Positions 4,663 to 6,417 of a DNA stretch of 6,417 bases are shown here, piece by piece (position 1 is the stretch's first letter; the number at the start of each line of letters is the position of its first letter). The DNA is taken from assembly GCA_000998025.1 (NCBI GenBank), contig LCJG01000050.1, positions 1 to 6,417 of the forward strand. The letters run 5' to 3'. This stretch comes from Candidatus Collierbacteria bacterium GW2011_GWB1_44_6. Lineage in GTDB: Bacteria; Patescibacteriota; Microgenomatia; UBA1400; MFAQ01. The notes beneath the pieces are model-generated. The model did no database searches and was not told the origin of the DNA. It worked only from the letters and a program-made list of their open reading frames with translations. The position numbers and the translations under genes were made by a program.

Positions 4663-6417
4663 GTGCAACAGCCACAATCGCCTGAATAAATTCCGGATAA
4701 GAAAGCCCAAATACTTTTGCGGGTAGTCCACTGGCATCTCTTGAACCAATGGCGGGGTTTGCATTGTAGTCAATCACATAAGGAACACCGTCTTTTAAAC
4801 GGATATCAAACCTCGCATAGTCACGAACCATCAATGCCTTACAGCTTTTTCTAACTGCGTCTTCGATTGCCCTACCTTCCTGTTCAGTTAGAACCGCAGG
4901 GCAGCTCATCTTAGTTGTACCGGAATAATCCACAGAGCTTACATCCCATTTAGCTTTATAGGTGACTACCTTAGGCCTACCCCCAAACTCATCGCCAAAC
5001 AAAATCTCTTTTATTGGTAAAATCAACATCTTTTCTCCATTACCGATTACTGTAACCCCCAGCTCCCTTCCATCAATATATTCTTCCACCAAAGCCGGCC
5101 CTCCGATTTCTTCTTTTACCCACTTCACCTGTTTATCCAGTTCTTGTAGGTTTTTGACCAGAGAACTATCCGTAATACTGAGACTGCCATGATCATCTGC
5201 CGCTTTAACAAAAAGTGGAAACTCAACTTCATGTGTATTAGCTTGTTTTTCTGGAGTGGCGACAAAATATTTTGGTGTTGGAACCTCCGATTTAACCAGC
5301 TGCTCTTTTACCCACACCTTATCCCAAGACAATCTAAACCCCTCGCTCCCGACTCCGGTCACTATTTTATTTCTCATTTCTAGGTATTTCAAAACTTCAT
5401 AACCCAAAACATCCTCCTCTACTTGGTTAAAAACTACTTCTCCACTCAGGTCATCAAGATGTTTATCCAGTGTTTCCCTCTTAATCGCATTCAAGGAAAC
5501 CTTATGGCTCAAGGTTTCTAAGGCATGTACCAATTCGTTAGCAGTATTCACCGTATCTTGGCCGGCTGAAAGTTCTCTTTCATTCTCCTCCTCTCCCACA
5601 AAATCATAGATTATGTCGATGTTGTATTTCCGGTCCAGAAACAGCCATGGATGCTTACGGATCAATCTTTCTCGGTTAAACTTATCTCTTTCTATACCAG
5701 CCTCTTCCCAAATTTTTTTCAGACCGAATCTGTATTCAGGCGTGATTTTTGTTTCAAACTCTCTACCCTCAATTGGCGGTGGAGTTAATTTGCCGACATA
5801 ATAAGTAATGCCGGCGGAATCAATATTCCCTACAAAATGAGAGTTCATCACGTTACTTGGAAGTCCGCTTGGATAATATCTATATGTTCCGGTATTTTTA
5901 TCCATCACCCTGCCCACATCTCCCCAGGGATTAGCCAAGATTTTTAAACCTGTGTCAATTGTTTTTTCAGGAGTTAGTGCCGGAAAGCCTTCTTCTTGTC
6001 CTATTTTCAGCAATCGTTCCTGTCTATTTTTCATCTCCACAAATAATTCTGCATCATCTTCACTCCATAATTGATCACCCTTTGGAAATGAGGCTATTGA
6101 ATAAGGTGAGATTTCTTTGCTCAAAGGACAATTTGCCTGTGCGACGATCCGCCTGCTACCGGACTTTACAGGTTCAGTTATTTGTATTTGACCCAGAGCG
6201 AATTCTACAGATATCATTTCAGGAATTTCAGCCACGCTAGCCATATGGATTGCATAACCACCTGCAAATTTGTTTCCTTCTATGTTGTTCAATCTACCTA
6301 CCAGCTCTTTTATTAAACCGATATTACCGATATCCAAAGTAATAAAAGACATTGCTGTCGCCCAAAGTGCCCCGGAATCAAAATTGTCACCAATATAAAG
6401 ATCATCCACTGTCTGCA
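4652..6417 (-). CDS. ATP-grasp ligase, D-alanine--D-alanine-ligase-like, with an unknown N-terminal region (5' end open)
   Basis: Counting from a GTG at 6407-6409, 585 residues are visible, but the frame stays open to the edge, so the true start may lie beyond. Residues about 262-585 look like a full Ddl-type module. It has an N-terminal Rossmann-like part ending in SWDKVWVKEQLVKSEVPTPK (361-380), and the ATP-grasp core has FPLFVKAADDHGS (397-409, Lys402 for ATP). EEYIDGREL (442-450), LPIKEI (464-469) and ARFDIRL (532-538) follow, then IDYNANPAIGS (546-556). Compared with E. coli DdlB, the Arg, Asp and Asn of the metal site are present (533, 535, 549), while the usual Glu is Asp547. Such enzymes join two carboxylate/amine substrates using ATP; a true D-Ala-D-Ala activity cannot be asserted. 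Residues 1-260 match nothing I know. They are soluble, with aromatic-rich stretches around 177-205 and 254-259. The gene converges on nagZ; no terminator is seen between them. Confidence 0.88.
   Translation of the reverse strand, partial: QTVDDLYIGDNFDSGALWATAMSFITLDIGNIGLIKELVGRLNNIEGNKFAGGYAIHMASVAEIPEMISVEFALGQIQITEPVKSGSRRIVAQANCPLSKEISPYSIASFPKGDQLWSEDDAELFVEMKNRQERLLKIGQEEGFPALTPEKTIDTGLKILANPWGDVGRVMDKNTGTYRYYPSGLPSNVMNSHFVGNIDSAGITYYVGKLTPPPIEGREFETKITPEYRFGLKKIWEEAGIERDKFNRERLIRKHPWLFLDRKYNIDIIYDFVGEEENERELSAGQDTVNTANELVHALETLSHKVSLNAIKRETLDKHLDDLSGEVVFNQVEEDVLGYEVLKYLEMRNKIVTGVGSEGFRLSWDKVWVKEQLVKSEVPTPKYFVATPEKQANTHEVEFPLFVKAADDHGSLSITDSSLVKNLQELDKQVKWVKEEIGGPALVEEYIDGRELGVTVIGNGEKMLILPIKEILFGDEFGGRPKVVTYKAKWDVSSVDYSGTTKMSCPAVLTEQEGRAIEDAVRKSCKALMVRDYARFDIRLKDGVPYVIDYNANPAIGSRDASGLPAKVFGLSYPEFIQAIVAVALKR

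Noticed and set aside
5900..6400. N-terminal part of the ATP-grasp protein as a SAM-hydrolase-like domain
   Set aside because: A few loosely similar stretches (GLIKELV, SRRIVA) exist, but the conserved Asp-rich and DPGVG motifs of that family are absent.

Overview
This is a bacterial window with five protein genes. Two are aminoacyl-tRNA synthetases on the minus strand: lysS, which runs off the left edge, and a complete argS. Between them is a small plus-strand gene of unknown function. To the right are a plus-strand family-3 glycoside hydrolase of the NagZ type and a minus-strand ATP-grasp ligase that is open at the right edge. I see no rRNA, tRNA, insertion sequence or CRISPR array. The compact ArgRS, a LysRS with a shortened anticodon-binding OB fold, weak or absent Shine-Dalgarno sites and very short spacers would suit a Candidate Phyla Radiation (Patescibacteria) genome or a Gram-positive-related lineage. 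That placement is an inference, because nothing here is diagnostic.

Layout: lysS (1-945, minus, 3' end cut off) diverges from the 133-codon hypothetical gene (1034-1435, plus), which ends at a strong intrinsic terminator (1455-1484). argS (1494-3260, minus) converges on that terminator. The 322 bases between argS and the hydrolase hold the main regulatory feature, a T-box riboswitch for argS. It has a T-box sequence (3430-3443), a foldable antiterminator and a competing terminator hairpin (3379-3422). About 100 nt of palindromic sequence follow before the argS start. The hydrolase gene (3583-4662, plus) starts directly behind a possible -10 box, so its mRNA may be leaderless. Its end overlaps the end of the ATP-grasp gene (4652-6417, minus) by 11 bp.

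Functionally, the left half concerns tRNA charging; argS is probably induced when uncharged tRNA-Arg accumulates. The right half looks related to the cell envelope: an apparently exported N-acetylhexosaminidase-type enzyme beside a D-Ala-D-Ala-ligase-like enzyme that carries about 260 extra N-terminal residues I cannot assign. These two genes are convergent, so they do not form an operon. The observations most worth checking are the T-box with an unusual or reduced Stem I, the internal deletion in the LysRS OB fold, and the unknown N-terminal region on the ATP-grasp ligase.
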